In this document: positions 36,674-50,037 of the stretch, in pieces
Layout of the letters: the number at the start of each line of letters is the position of its first letter
How positions within the stretch are numbered: position 1 is the first letter of the stretch
Origin: Augochlora pura
Lineage: Eukaryota; Arthropoda; Insecta; Hymenoptera; Halictidae
Assembly: GCF_028453695.1 (NCBI RefSeq)
Contig: NC_135780.1
Coordinates: 2,046,001-2,110,000, forward strand
Length of the DNA: 64,000 bases
Reading direction: 5' to 3'
Notes under the pieces: generated by a model
The model's database searches: none
Told to the model about the DNA's origin: nothing
Seen by the model: the letters and a program-made list of their open reading frames with translations, nothing else
Made by a program: the position numbers and the translations under genes

Positions 36674-39600
36674 CTAATCTAAACCAGGTGGTGCTGGTTC
36701 TGAAACATCAGTTTCCATTGTTTCTGGTTTTTGTTCGATCGGATAATCACCGGGTGGTGCCTGCAAGAAATTCGAGGAAAGCTGTTTGGATCAGTTCATA
36801 TATTTATTTAGTTTTTACTATAATATAAAGATCAATTCTTTATATACAAGCATTTTTACTCACAATATCAAATTCATCATGCATGTCGCAAGGTGATTTA
36901 CCCTGAATAACGTCCATTATCGATTGTGGAATGTGGGCTTTCTATAAAACAGCAATTCAATTTATTTTATATATAATATATATATAAATATATACATGTA
37001 TAAAATAAACATACATTATATATATATATATATAAAATAAACAGGACAACATTCATGATCAATAAAATACTGAAAACTAAGTTTACCTGATTCTCGGCGA
37101 AAGCTTCAACGTGCGCTAATAATGGTGCCCGCAAATTACTAGACATTTTCAACGCTTCTGCCAACTGTGTTGGAGGAAGCTGCAAAATGACAGCGAAACT
37201 TTGTGGTTGCGTTCGTTCACAACACTTAACGAAACCTTCCCAAACCTTTGGCTGCTTCCAAACTTGTTTTAGAATCAATCGTTGAAGTATGTTCATAACG
37301 AACCCGCTTAACCTTGGATACAGTGCTAAACTTTGTATCACTGTGCGCATTAGCAACGTAGGCAGCGGTGTCATCTCCATCAAGTGCTGCATGACAACAG
37401 CCACCGTTTCTTGTGTATAGACTTGCTTCTCCGCGAAGCAAAGCGAAGTAGCTGAAAAACGATATTATCAAACAAAGGTGACATAAAGATCATTGCATTC
37501 TTAACGGCCAACATTGAGCGTTAACACACCTTTTATAATGGTTTTTAATTCTGCTTTACTTGGATCTATATTATGTAGGGCTATCAACAATTCAGCGGGT
37601 GTAATGGGAGACGTATGAGGCACGCCGCTGTCATTATTATGCGTTCCCAATAATCTGTTAAATACCTGTGAAAAGGTCATCGAACCGTAAACATTCGATC
37701 TTCAGTAGAATTTTTTACATACAAAGTTGAGTACGAATAAAGCAATTACCTCTTTGACAACAATAGGATTTAATTTGATGAGCTTTGGGAGGGCGGCTAT
37801 AACTTCTTTCTTTGTTAAACCGTTTAATACTGGTATTAAGAACCGAACATCCGAGACCCTAGTCTGATAAAGTTCTCGCACTCTTGCAACCAATTCTGCG
37901 CTCGGTGCAGCTAAATATAAAATAATACATTAAAATATCCAAGCATTTATGGCACATCGCATGATATTATAGAGTTACGTACACTTCTCTGTAAGAATAT
38001 GAATAATTCTCGTAACCAGTGTCTCGGCTCCTTTTGGACAATTCTCAACTAAAGCCAATAATTGTGGACTGCCCATACCTAGAGACCTCACTGGTCCTTC
38101 CACTAATCGCAGAACCATTCGCTTTACATCTGCACTCATCGACGTATAAACTCTTGCCAATCTAACAAAATTAAAAGAATTATTAGTAAAAATTCACAGT
38201 TACTTTTAATGTATTACTTGTAACTCACTCATGGATCAAATCTTGATGTTCGCTCAGCAACGCAAGATACAATCCAAGACACGCTCTCGTTGTCGATTCT
38301 GTCCACTGTGTTTCTACTTGTGGTCTACCTCGGTCCTGTCCAAATACTATTTCTGGCGGTGTATGGAGTCGCAAAAAACCTAAATAAAGGACTGCATACT
38401 CTTCTATAAGTTTACTTAACTCGGAACGACTATATAGCTCGCAAACTAATTGTATTGCCGCTTCCCTTATCTAAATTTAAACGGAAAATTAGAAATTTGA
38501 AATGGGTTTAAACAGTACACCATAAAGATTGCTTACAGTGTTGTTCTCATGTCCAGTATGACACAATAAGACATTTAAGAAAACTAATTGTTTCGTAGGT
38601 CTCCGAATAACCATTTCCTTCAATAACTGCAATGGTGCCAGCCCTCTAGTCTCCTCGGATGACACCATTTTTAAGGCCTCCACTGCATCTTCCGTAATTA
38701 GAGGAGCTTCCAAATATAACCTACTCAATCAATAGTTTGCATTTAATAATATCCACTGACAAATGAAAGATGTCCCGTTTGAATGTTGACTGTTACCTGT
38801 TCAATAATGTATCCCGATCTTTCCCTTGAACTAGATCGATCGCCGACACTAATGTGCATAACAGAAAATTGTAAGCCTGATGCGGTGCTTCTTGAGGCTT
38901 CGTACATAGCGTGGTTCTTCTTTGAAAACCTTGAAGTAACGCATATTCTTCGTACAACCAACCTAAAGCTAGATCCAAACGATTTCTCATGTCGTCGGTG
39001 ATATATCGCAGTACAGCCTCTTTAATGTAGGGATTAAATGTTGCGGCTAAAGTTGTTAATATTTTGGATCTAACATGGAATAATAAATTAATACAAACTG
39101 AACTTGAGTTCCATAAGATAATATTTTATAAAATTAATCTACCGTATAGCTGCAACACCGCCAAATACGGCTGTCTTTTCAGACAACAGGATTCTATTAA
39201 CCGCCATTAATAACATTTTCTCTTTTACTTCTTTTGACAATGGCTTCGTAACCTCAGATAACTTCAAAGCTTTCAGACGATTTCTCGCTTTTGCCAGTGA
39301 CTTTTCGTGAGCTTCTAAAGAAGCTTTTGCCTCTTTTTCTTTCTCCCTATCCTTTTCACGCTTTCTTTCACGCTTCGCCTCTGCCACACTAATAGTGGGA
39401 TTCTTTATTAGATCCTCCATGACGGCATCTTCGTCCTTAGCTTCTTTCTTTCTCTTTGCTTTAGCTTGCTTAATTTGCGCGGCCAACAATTTAGCAATCG
39501 TTTGTCGCTGAACGCTAATGTCAGTCGTTGATGTAGGCTGATATTCTCTTTGAAAGATCGTTGTCATCGAGTCTGGGACCCAGGCCTGTAATTGAGATAT

Positions 39601-41337
39601 ATTTAATGAAAGAGATTTAAAATTAATGATCCTTGTTAGAGAAATGTTATTTACCATGCTATCCATTACTAGATCTGTAGCTATCTCCACGCTTAGCCTT
39701 TCAGAAATGAAATTTTCCGAGAGTTCCAATAATTCTGGTAATTTCGGAGGAGGTACTGGAGTGGGAACAACTTCTGGTTCATCCGGTATTAAAGGAGCTT
39801 CAACTTTAAGGCGTTTTGCAGCAGAAGCAGCAGCCGCTTCCTAAAAATTACGTACATTATTAAACAATAAATTCTCGTTGATGCTTCTGATTTGCCTTAA
39901 TAACAAATTTACTTGTTGTCGTTTCTTCATGCGTCGGATGTCCTCCGGTTTTGGATAAGACTTGATTATTTCTTGTTCTTTTGCTCCTAATTGTGACAAT
40001 TGTTTAGCTATAGTAGACGCGAATTCTATACTAGCAGGGTGTTTCATTAGACCTAATAAAGTTAATTTTAGTTGTTTCTGTACACTAGTTACTTGAGAGT
40101 CAGACAATGTTGGAGGTAAATCGTTTTGCAGCCTTTGCAGAGCTGTAAAATGGAACTTGTTAGTTACAACATCTATGTAAACAATTTATTACTTATGCCA
40201 TATACCTTGTATTACTCCTGGCATAAATTGGGGCCTTGTTTTAGCAATAAATGCTAAAGAACCCATACATGTCATTAAATTAACGCTGCTAACATGAGGA
40301 GATCCGTGAAATTTAATTAATAAATCCATTACATCATTAGCCTCTTCTTCCAGCTTTCGTCTGCGGGCTATCTTTAAAGTTAATGGAATATCTTCTAAGG
40401 AAAAGTCATCTGGTTTCTTAGTTGAATCTGGGTCTGGGTATGTTTGTATTAACACAACACCTTCAAGAAACTTCACGGCTTGCGTTCTAATACTGAAATA
40501 TAAAACCAGTTAATAATTAAAAATGATCAAATAAATCCAGAGAATAATAAAATAATCATTTTACCCATCATTGTCACTATCTATCATATTTATAATTTGT
40601 ATTTTAAGAGCACTGAGTTGACCCCAAGCTACTTCCATTTCTGGAGTAACTGTAGTGGCAATAGATATCCATTTCAATGCAGACCTTAGTATCCTGCCAC
40701 TGGCTCTTAGAGCTCTTTTAGCTACGGCTGATGAATCATCAGCTACTAGTCTTAAAAGTACTTGAACTACACGTGGAATTATTTCAGGTTGTTTTACTCT
40801 GTAAATATAAATGAAACCAATAAATCTTAAATGATGAAACCAATAATTATGATGCAATAAATAATGTAATATTTCACAGAAATTACCCTGCTTCTTCTAT
40901 AAAACCTGTAACTGTTTTCCTAACTTCAGTATGTCTATCTAAAGAAAATTGCAGGGTTTCGTCCAAATATAATGGAAGTAATTGTGGTTCCTTGTTGACT
41001 AAAATTTCTTGGACTTTACATATATTTGAGACTTTAACATCCTCTGCTGGATTCAAAGAAGCCTCATTTAGCCATTCGACTATCTGCAAAATTTCATGCA
41101 AAATAAACACCTAGTTCCTTTTGATTTCGATAATAATAGCAGCTTATTGAATAGAGAAATATAAAAATACTTTTCAACAAGTAAATTGAACGTCTTAATG
41201 TTAACTGTTAGAAAGTCATGAAATATACGCAAAACAATGTTTGTATTTAAATGAATGCATCCCTTGGAGGTTATGACACTGACCAAATCACCGGGTCCTT
41301 TTTCAGACTCCGATCGTCTATGTAACCGAGGATCCAT
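36674..41337 (-). CDS. SYMPK: Symplekin
   Basis: Scaffold of the nuclear pre-mRNA cleavage/polyadenylation and histone 3'-end processing machinery, bridging CPSF, CstF64 and the Ssu72 phosphatase. Sixteen coding exons on the minus strand: 41284-41337, 40887-41083, 40565-40798, 40206-40492, 39913-40142, 39655-39840, 39143-39585, 38797-39069, 38537-38720, 38229-38470, 37983-38161, 37750-37910, 37530-37665, 37087-37451, 36864-36941, 36674-36760. The phases join cleanly into 1111 residues (human about 1270, fly about 1165). The N-terminal third is HEAT-repeat-like (about 20-370; IVEWLNEASL, FSLDRHTEVRK). A highly charged Lys/Glu segment lies at about 430-515. The C-terminal symplekin domain (about 800-1060) includes LVARVRELY and MEMTPLPTLLMRTVIQSL. 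Exon 11 uses a GTACGT donor; an AAGTG|TAC reading would break the frame. A non-coding 5' exon is implied by an acceptor at 41347. Confidence 0.95.
36961..37040. repeat. (TA)n-rich tract in a symplekin intron
   Basis: TA dinucleotide runs lie in the intron between exons 14 and 15 of symplekin. Confidence 0.8.
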
Positions 41338-42303
41338 ATTATCTTCCTAAATAAACAAATTAAAATTAAACGTATACAAAAATGATAGAAAAATATGCTG
41401 TCGGATGAATCGTATGCCGCAACTCCGGTACGCTATATGATTATTCGTATATACTGCTAGTTTAGGCCTATTTCAGAGTTAAAGAATATTTTCTATAATA
41501 AAGTTAAAACCCTGAGTTGTTTACACGAGAATTATTTTAATATTGTATACAGAATTCTAAATCAACAAACTATAAAATTTTTCTCGGCATCCGACGAAAT
41601 CGCTTGAGTCGCCATCTTAGCATTTTTCACCATTTACCATAAACGTCACATACGCAAGCCTAGTTGTATAGCCGTGGCCAAGCGCTACGATCGTTTAACA
41701 TTAAAGAAGCGGGAAATTGGATTCTATCATCGACTTCGAGTTTTAGATTGCGATTAATCATAAAACGGTGAAACAACATTCTCTAAAACAATTTAATATA
41801 ACGCCTCTTTCACGATACTGAAGGTTAAAACCAGGTCATAGATCACGACTTCATTTTCAATTTATAAATGCGTACTAGTTGAAAACGTCTAAGGTGTGTT
41901 ACGTACCTATATGCATGTACATTCATACTGTGTAATGCATATTGTTTAAGACACGAAAGTGGTGCCTCGACTCTCGAGGAACACAATGTCATTGTTTGTT
42001 GTGGAGCTACCTCTACATATTTTTTTAAAACTTGTAATCGTTATATTTGGCACAAAAGCTGCAATCATTTCAAAAGTTATCGATGTATCGCTATGCTATG
42101 TGTCAAAGGTCGAGTAGACTTGATCGCCTACGCGTAATCTAAAAAGATAACAGAGGAGCATCGTATAAACGAAACGAAAGTATAGAGCATGCATGCATCA
42201 GTATCTTCATTAGTTCATTAATCAGGTCAGGACTTTGTCGCCTGTCGTCGCCCGCACGGGACAAATGTGATGCGATTTTAGTGCTTGGGATAAAAAAACT
42301 GCT
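41338..42303. promoter_or_regulatory. Head-to-head promoter region, symplekin / KHK
   Basis: This 966-bp stretch lies between divergent start codons. An acceptor (TTTATTTAG, minus strand) at 41347-41353 marks the start of the symplekin coding exon, so its promoter lies further right. AAGATGGCGAC on the minus strand (41608-41618) is a YY1-like start-site motif fitting that. Closer to KHK the sequence is CpG-rich (42215-42265). No TATA box was assigned for either gene, in keeping with housekeeping promoters. Confidence 0.5.
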
Positions 42304-43855
42304 ATGATTTCGAGTTTCTACGAGAAAATTGTTGGCGTGTCTTCTACTGTGGAGTCAAACCAACAAAAAGTTCTTTGTGTTGGGTTGACTTGTTTAGACA
42401 TTGTCCAAACATGCACGCATTATCCCGAGGAGGATTCGGATCAAAGGTAAGGTTTTCTTCTGTTCGCGATTGCGCATTGTCATCTTCCATCTTCTATTTC
42501 CGTTAATCAGCTGATATTTGAAGATGACATTTGAAAGCAGCTCCATTTTCGGATAGTTTGAATGAACCAATAGAATGTAATTAAAAATAGATAACTGCTT
42601 TGAATGCATTATAAATTCATGATCAATAAAAAATAATGAGTATCCATCAAACAAATTTCTGAAATATATTAGTATGCTTCATAATGCATGTAAAAGTAAT
42701 AATATTCTAGAATAGAATAATATTAGAAGACTTTAAACAAAATTTTTATTTTAAAATTTCAATTTTATTTCTCATGTTTCAGATCTGTAGAATACAGATG
42801 GCAAAGAGGAGGCAATGCATCCAATACCTGCACAGTTCTCTCCCTTTTGGGAACCTCATGCGAATTCTTTGGTACCTTGAGCTTGGATGAACACATCAAC
42901 TTTCTGCAGAATGACATGAAAAAATACAATATTGATTTTTCTCACTGTCCCATGGTACAAGGAATAGGATGTCCAACATCTACTGTTATTCTGAGTCAAA
43001 GCACTGGTTCACGTACAATTCTACATCATAATCCTTCCATGCCTGAGTTGGTATTAAAAAATTTTGAGCAATTGCGGCTGCAGGACTACAGTTGGATTCA
43101 TTTCGAGGGCAGAAATTTAAATGAAGTATTGTCCATGATGCAGTGCGTAGAAAATTATAATAATATGTTAAGTTATAGTCAAGATTCCACAGATAAAGAA
43201 GGAGCTTGGAGCCAAATGCCGATCACAGTTAGTGTGGAGTTAGAAAATCCAAAATCAGAATTGTTAGATTTACTAGCATATGTTGATGTGGCATTTATAT
43301 CTAAGGATTTTGCTCAAAGTAGGGGGCACGATAATATGAGTGACACTCTGAAACATGTTGCAAATGATGCCAAGTCTGGGTATGTTTAAAAATCAAGAGT
43401 TACTTATAAATTATATACAGTGTAAAAATAGTTTAATGATCCTATGTTTTTTTAGGGCCACTTTAATCTGTGCTTGGGGAGATAGAGGTGCTATGGCAAA
43501 GACACCAGACAACATCATAGTACAATCGCCTGCCTTCTCACCGCATAAAGTTGTGGATACCTTAGGTGCTGGTGATACCTTCAATGCAGCAGTGCTGCAC
43601 TATTTAAATAAAGCTAAGCTAGATTATATGAAAAAGAGTATGTCTGAGTCGACTGAATCAAACGATGAGGTCTACAAGCAAGATATTAAAAAGAATTATA
43701 ACATAGAAAGCATAGAATGGAGCCATACCGAATTTATTACGCAAAGTGTTTTACATGCGGCTGTGACTTTTGGTTGCCGAGTGGCCGGCGCTAAAGTTGG
43801 TTTTAAAGGTTACAGCAAATTAGATGAAATGTTCAAAAACGCGCTGAGCAGCTAA
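42304..43855 (+). CDS. KHK: Ketohexokinase (fructokinase, pfkB/ribokinase fold)
   Basis: Catalyses ATP-dependent phosphorylation of fructose to fructose-1-phosphate in the cytosol. Exons 42304-42446, 42783-43379 and 43456-43855 join through GT-AG introns into 379 residues (human KHK is 298). Family signatures are clear: VLCVGLTCLDIV near residues 27-38, the sugar-binding WQRGGNASNTC (about 54-64), WIHFEGRN, SVELENPKSELLDL, FISKD, and the pfkB signature DTLGAGDTFNA (281-291), whose Asp287 is the expected catalytic base. Extra length comes from a longer N-terminus and a charged insert of about 40-45 residues (about 298-340) between DTLGAGDTFNAAVLHYL and the C-terminal helix TFGCRVAGAKVGFKGY. 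It diverges from symplekin and converges on the next SDR gene. Confidence 0.95.
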
Positions 43856-44521
43856 CCAAAACGATAGACCAAGCGATATGTAAATATATTGAGACTATGT
43901 TTTATATCTATTTTTACGGTATTTTATATAAGCCTTAACTGTTTCCTAATGTTTATAGACTTTGTTTAAAAATAAGTGTCGATAATCCTTGATGTTTATC
44001 TTCAAATCTGCTATGTGTCTTGACCAGATTCAGATGAAATAAAATCTATTGACGTTGTCACTTATGTCTCTGCACGTTTACGAACTGTTCTAAGGATATA
44101 AAGCACAACCAAGAGACAGTTACCAGGCAACATTCATTTAATATGAATCATTTAAAAAACAAAAACGTAAATGCAAGCTTCTTTCTTGCACATCAAGAAA
44201 TACTTTTTCAGTTTTACACATATTATGCACAACTCCTTACAAAGCACCAACAACAAGAGAAAAAAGAAAGATGAACCGTGTTCGAAGATAGTAGTGAACA
44301 GTGAACGGAATATTCCAAGGAGTTCCATTCCCTAATAAAAAAACTTATCAGCAAGTTTATAAACAGAATAGTATACACGATTATAGCAAAAGACCGATCA
44401 GTTATGTAAACGAGGCTGTTCCTTTTTTTTCTGATTAGAGTTCACAAGCGTTTACGTGGGTCATTGACAAGACTTCTTTTTTTATTGTGTTAGCCGCGTT
44501 GGTAGATCTCAGGGACATTCG
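43856..44521. other. Convergent 3' region, KHK / SDR
   Basis: KHK's 3' UTR probably ends near the AATAAA at 44039-44044, about 190 bp past its stop. The rest separates it from the stop of the minus-strand SDR gene. No other gene was seen. Confidence 0.6.
44039..44044 (+). promoter_or_regulatory. KHK poly(A) signal
   Basis: Consensus AATAAA about 185 bp downstream of the KHK stop codon, on the coding strand. Confidence 0.6.
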
Positions 44522-47500
44522 TTAACTGTCTGGATCGACACCCGAGTTGAAGAAGTCTATCACGCCGATTAGGCCTTTTTCAGGAAAACATCTAAGAAGA
44601 AGAAAACCGTGTCAATTTATCGAAGGCGATAAGAAATCGCCGATGGATTACAACTCACCTTAAGAAACAGTTAACATACGTCCAGTATGCGGGAATGGAT
44701 AATTCTCGGATGTTCCGCCTCTGCGCCGCAACTATTTTTTCAACTGCCTCTTTCGCTGAAACCGGTTGCATGAAGCTGGTGAACCTGAATAAGAAGTATA
44801 TCATCACCATACATCATTCCACACATATTTTATTCAGATTAGAGTTCGTACCGGAACTCGATGCTCTTACACGTTGCAATTAAAAGCGGTTTTTAAACCG
44901 ACAACCGGATTACATTGAATAACATGCAAGTAGCAAAGTTCTAAATTGAACAGTGTACAGGCCGTTCGATTCCCAACAGAATTAATTATGAACTTCATTT
45001 CATTGCGCAATACTTTTTATCTTAATTTTGTCGTTGTTTTTTAAAAATAATGTTATCAATAACGTTCGAGTCGTTGAGCCAGATTTGTTCATATTTTTAA
45101 TTTCCGAGGATCTTTAGCTGCTTTCCTTAATTCATTATCAGTCTGATTAGACTTCGCGAACGATAATTCTTTGAAACAAATTATTCTTGGGAATAGAGCG
45201 GCTCGTATGCTCGCCACGTGTAGTTTGATTTATTCGTTCTAGAATGAGTGCCCACCTCTGGTCCAATAATCGAGCCTGCATGCGAATACACGTTATCCGA
45301 TTAACTCTGATTGATCGTTTTTACACTAGGTACAGTTACATGAAATAGGAGGAACTCAGTGAGTTCTCGTCGCGTAACTGTAGTTAAGTATCTGATACCA
45401 ATGAATTGGAACTGGTTCAGCGAGGTAAACCGGGACGAACCAGCCTACCTGAATCTTGGCTTCTTGCAGAGGCCAGTGTCCACCATGTACGGATAGATGG
45501 TGGTGAATTGTAAATTTGAAGGGTTGTCCTTGGACATCGTTCGAAGTTCCTCGTTCAGACTCTCCATCAAACCTACGTTTACCAGAAAAACAAAGATAGA
45601 ATAAGGAAGATAAAGCCAATAGAAGAAAGAAGCAGTATTTCTCACCTCTCACCGCGAATTTCGAGGCACAGTATGGCACCAGGTTCGCGAGACCGACGAT
45701 TCCGGCCATCGACGACAGAGCAACGATGTGCCCGTGGTTCTTTTGGATCATACTAGGCAAGAAAGCTTGCAAAGTCTGCGGAGAAAAACGCAGAAAATTG
45801 TAGGACGACCAACGACGGTAGAGACGTTGAAGACTACATGCTTACCCAAAAGTGTCCTAACACATTGATATCGAATATTCGCTTAATCTCTTCCGGCGAG
45901 TGACCCATGAAGGTATGGCAAGGCATGATTCCGGCATTATTAATAAGGATTGTCACGTCACCAACTTCCTCCTTGACTTTCTGTGCCACATGTAACACCT
46001 CGTCTCTGTTCGATATGTCGCATCTATTCCAATAAAAATCATTTAAATTGAGAACTTGTTACTAGCTCTTTGAATTATGAGCTGGTTATTATGTTAATTG
46101 TAAGAAGTATAATTGCGCGTTAAATCTTAGTAAACTAGTTTCCTCACGTGTGCAAATTATGGAAATACAAACTTGTAGCCGTAAGCCGTAGACCCGCCTA
46201 GCTGCTTTATTTCCTCCACTGTCTCGATGTTTCCTTGTTGATTCAGGTCCCAGCAAACAACTGTTGCACCCAGTGATCCATATTTCAGCGCTATTTCCTT
46301 GCCAATTCCGTGCCCCGCACCAGTAACCTGCGTAGGAACGAAAACTTAGAATTTCGTTACCATATTCTCGACACTGTCTACTTCAAGTTCATTTATGTAC
46401 AGGTGTACTTAGGTAAGTAAAATTCAATAAAAACATTTGAGAAAGTACCACAACGTGGTTCTCGATCAAATGAAACGCCATTTTCAAATGTACAAGGCAA
46501 TTATACATCATTTAAGTGCAACAATTTTGTAGAACGATTTCCGGAAGTTTTAGAGATGGACAGGTTTATCGAACAAACGATTTCCGTACGCTACTAGAAA
46601 ATTAATTGCTAAATACCAGGACGATCTCTCCAGCAACGCTCTTCTCTTCAACGGGGACAAACAACCTGTAGATTCCTTCCCCGGTGTAGTAGATAATCTT
46701 CAGGAGCACCAACAGAATCTCCACGAAGATCAGCGCGCCTCCGGACACTTTCACCATGATCTCTCGAAACGTTTCCCTGAAAAAAATGGCAAATCCCAAG
46801 GTCATTGGTAAAGATCACCAGCCTCCCTATTGACCAGCAAGATAGTTCTTATCAAAACAAGGTACAAACATCGTTCGCAGCTAAAGATAACTGGTTAGTT
46901 ATCTTTGCAATCTCCCGGCGTATCGGAATTTGGAATCAGCAAATATAGGGCACCAACGAACGAATCGACCGAACGCGATTATGTAAAATCTCCGTTACAC
47001 CGAGCCAACCTTAAATTTCACCGGTTGCGAAACGGGGATCGGCTTGTGGCTTTAAACGCGCATATTCGCGTTTTATTGCGTGCTTTTCGGCATTCACAAT
47101 CTGCAACTGAAGGCACGCGATGTGTCAAATATTAGGAGTATTCGACTGAATTTTGAATTGAATTTTCAAATAGTCGCGATTCAAAGTGAATCGAAGATTC
47201 GGCTTGCAATTCGATTGAAATGCTCGACTATGCCGAATAATCGAAAAAAGCTGAGTCGCTCGAATGGATCTAACAAGATCCAAGTTAATTTGGGTTTTAT
47301 ATTTTTGAGTTTTCGTACTCCTTTAGTCACAATTGAATAACGCAGGTAATCCCGATTGGTAGCTGACGTGGGCTTGTAAAGGGGTCTAGCAACATTTCGG
47401 TTTTGAAATGTAAAATATGAACATCAGTTAACAATCGGCTTTGTTTACAGCTACTTCTTACGAAGGGTACTTATACAACGCGAGATAACGAGAACTGCGA

Positions 47501-49963
47501 AATTCAAACAAGCATTGACGGTTAATCAATATTTCGATCTTATATTGATTGTGCGTGGGTTGATGTGGACTTTGGATGGGAAATCTCAAGGTTCCTGAAT
47601 GCAATCTCTGATAAAGATTTGGAAAATAAACACTCTAATATTTGCGGAGTGTTACAGCACCCAGTGTGGTCTAATTATATTGAACACGAGGCGCGAGATA
47701 ACGATCCGATTTATTCTAAAAATGAAGGCTAAACGTTTGCGAATTAGATCTGCATGATTTACAATATAAAATTGGCGTTAATCAATTTTTTAATTCCACT
47801 CGCGTAATAAGCTCTGGTTATATTAAGTGATTAAGGTTTATATAATTGGGAAGGTAGTTTGTCATGACAGCTTGACGTGAAAAATATATTTATGCAAACC
47901 GAATGCCACAGATTGTCGCCAAAGAAAGTGGTGACTTCATGTACACATTAACGAGCGTAATTACAAACATTTGCAGCCAATTTGCCAGATGCGTGAAATG
48001 CAATCGAGTTAAATGACTTTCAAGGCGATGCCCATTAACGGCTGACGAGAGGAATAGAAGAACGCAAACACTCGTGTAAGAACCGACACTGAAACGACAC
48101 GATAGAAGAACCAATTCGAATTGATCGAAGAAGACTCCGGGCGAACGTTAATTAGTCCAGAACACCTCACTGTGTGTTCTCATGTTCGTAAATAGGCACG
48201 CCGCGTTCTTCGGCCAGCAATCACGATTCTTCCAGCGCGAGGTCAAGAACGTAAATGTTTCAAACATTACGGATTAACGTCTTTCTCTGGCAAAGGTAAA
48301 CACTAGAACCCTCTTGGAGCATGAACATGATACTCGAAGAAGCCTCACCGGGTCAGCGTGAATCGTTCGGTCGAGAAATCGGCGGGATTGGCGAACCAGT
48401 TTCCTTCGACTTCGAATCGCGACTGAACCGACTGCCTATAATGCCCCCCTGACCACTACGGAGGAGAGTCTTCTTGCCGACTGCTCGACTATAAGAGGAC
48501 CGGGAATATCAGAGGGAATAGCAGCTGGTTGGGTGGTTGCACCCTCCTACAGGTACAATATGTATACCTTGTCAGTGGCGCTGGACTGGCGGAAGATACT
48601 GAACCAAGACCGGTCATCGCATCAAAGGCCACGAACCCATGTCTCAAACTAGTTGATGAATCGCATTCATAATAAACACCGTTTAAGGCAAACGCCTACA
48701 AGTCCAAACAACTATGCGTTACTGTGCATAACAACTTATGAGTTCTTCGAAATAGAAGGCCAGCGTGCAGATTGTGGCCTCCATTCCTATGTATTTTGTG
48801 TATCAACAAAAAGAACTTTGGTTTTGTTTTCACTTCAAAGGACCATTTCTTTGTTTATTTATTTCACTCGTCTCATCATACATACATACTCTCATTACAT
48901 ACTCTTATCCACTCTAAGGTGGCTCGCGGAAACTGCTACATGTTGTATGTTGTGATTGACAGCATTTATGGTCTGCCGAGTCGCATTTATATTTAGTTTC
49001 GAGAATGCTATCCGGTTTTAAAAACTATTTGGATGCTAATAAGAGTTGCTGCGCCTTTGAACAACCAAAACAAGTAATTTTTCTGATTTCGGCCTTCCAC
49101 ATCAACGACAAGGAAGATGGCGGGGAAGCACAATTAGCATTCCGACGATGCATGCGAATAAATGATAAATTCACGATCTACTGTAAAAATTAGAATTTCC
49201 TCAGATGATTCAATCTAGTAAATGTTTCGCTGCTAGTTATCAGCAAATAAGGATATGCTTATCGCGAAAAAGGCGTCGAGAATGTTCCAAACGGAGCATG
49301 TTCTTTTTTGAACAGAAGGTACTACGTGAACCGTTGTTATACATGTATAGTGCACCCGAAGGTTAAGCTGGCTGCTGTCTCCGACCTTGATTCGTGTGTT
49401 TTTCTTGCAGTGACTTATGTACCGTGGAAAGGAACAGAATGCTATTCAGCGAACGCGGAGCAGGCGGAGATGATCTCGAGGTCGGATAAGATGGTCTAGA
49501 AAAAGCGCAATAACGTCAGAACGAAGAAAAAGAAGACGGAGAACCTTTCAATTCAAGATTGTCACTGTAGATGCGCGATCTTCACTTTCGCCGTCCTGGC
49601 AACAGCATCTCACGCGCGAAACTGCATGCAGTTCTTCCTCGTTCATGCGACCGAACCGCTCGCGATGCTATACCGGCTTTTATATATCACTTACACAATC
49701 ACTTTCGTTTTGCGATTCACGCTGCGTGCTGACGTTTACCCGTAAAACGGGTTCGAGGTTGGTTTTCCACCGAATATCGGTCATCCGAAGGTCCGCTCTC
49801 GCGCTGATTTTCATCTTTACGAATCGAGCGATCCACGAAATTCCGCCAGTTCTTCACGACACGAAAGTTACTAGGATTTCGCTAAGTCGGTATCGGTAAA
49901 TGTCTGCAAAAACTATCTGACTTACCACTTGTTTTGTCCGTCCACTATATTTGACGGTTCCAT
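44522..49963 (-). CDS. Epidermal retinol dehydrogenase 2-like SDR (SDR16C family)
   Basis: NAD(P)-dependent oxidoreductase, expected to be anchored in the ER or lipid-droplet membrane and to act on retinoids, steroids or fatty alcohols; the substrate cannot be read from sequence. Well-supported exons (minus): 46617-46776, 46173-46327, 45846-46023, 45646-45775, 45449-45572, 44659-44784, 44522-44591. From the internal ATG at 46757 these give 307 residues. A further exon at 49926-49963 joins in frame and adds 19 residues (326 total). Motifs in 326-numbering: membrane anchor about 26-45, VTGAGHGIG 67-75, NNAG 146-149, Asn171, Ser199, Tyr212 and Lys216 (YCASK), and a C-terminal FFNSGVDPDS tail. 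All catalytic residues are intact, unlike the paralogue at 34359. The distal exon is the least certain part. Confidence 0.88.
48349..48424 (-). promoter_or_regulatory. Possible alternative non-coding first exon of the SDR gene
   Basis: On the minus strand a TTCAGTCG initiator-like site (start about 48424) is followed 75 bp later by a GACCCG|GTGAGG splice donor. If spliced to the acceptor at 46777, translation would begin at the ATG at 46757. This competes with the better-supported exon at 49926-50037. Confidence 0.2.
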
Positions 49964-50037
49964 CGTGATAGTTTGGTTACACTATCAGCTGCGAAATGCG
50001 ACGGTGTGCCGGTTGTACCAGTAAAACGATCACGACT
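49926..50037 (-). other. Predicted first exon of the SDR gene (5' UTR plus 12 codons)
   Basis: ATG at 49963 opens MEPSNIVDGQNK, then a split codon at the donor AAGTG|GTAAGT. Joined to the acceptor at 46776 it stays in frame, with no stop, into the anchor of the SDR. The predicted 5' UTR is about 74 nt. Confidence 0.5.

Noticed and set aside
47890..48114. 74-codon minus-strand frame with a hydrophobic start
   Set aside because: It lies in the first intron of the SDR gene, with no splice sites or similarity; a signal-peptide look alone is weak evidence.
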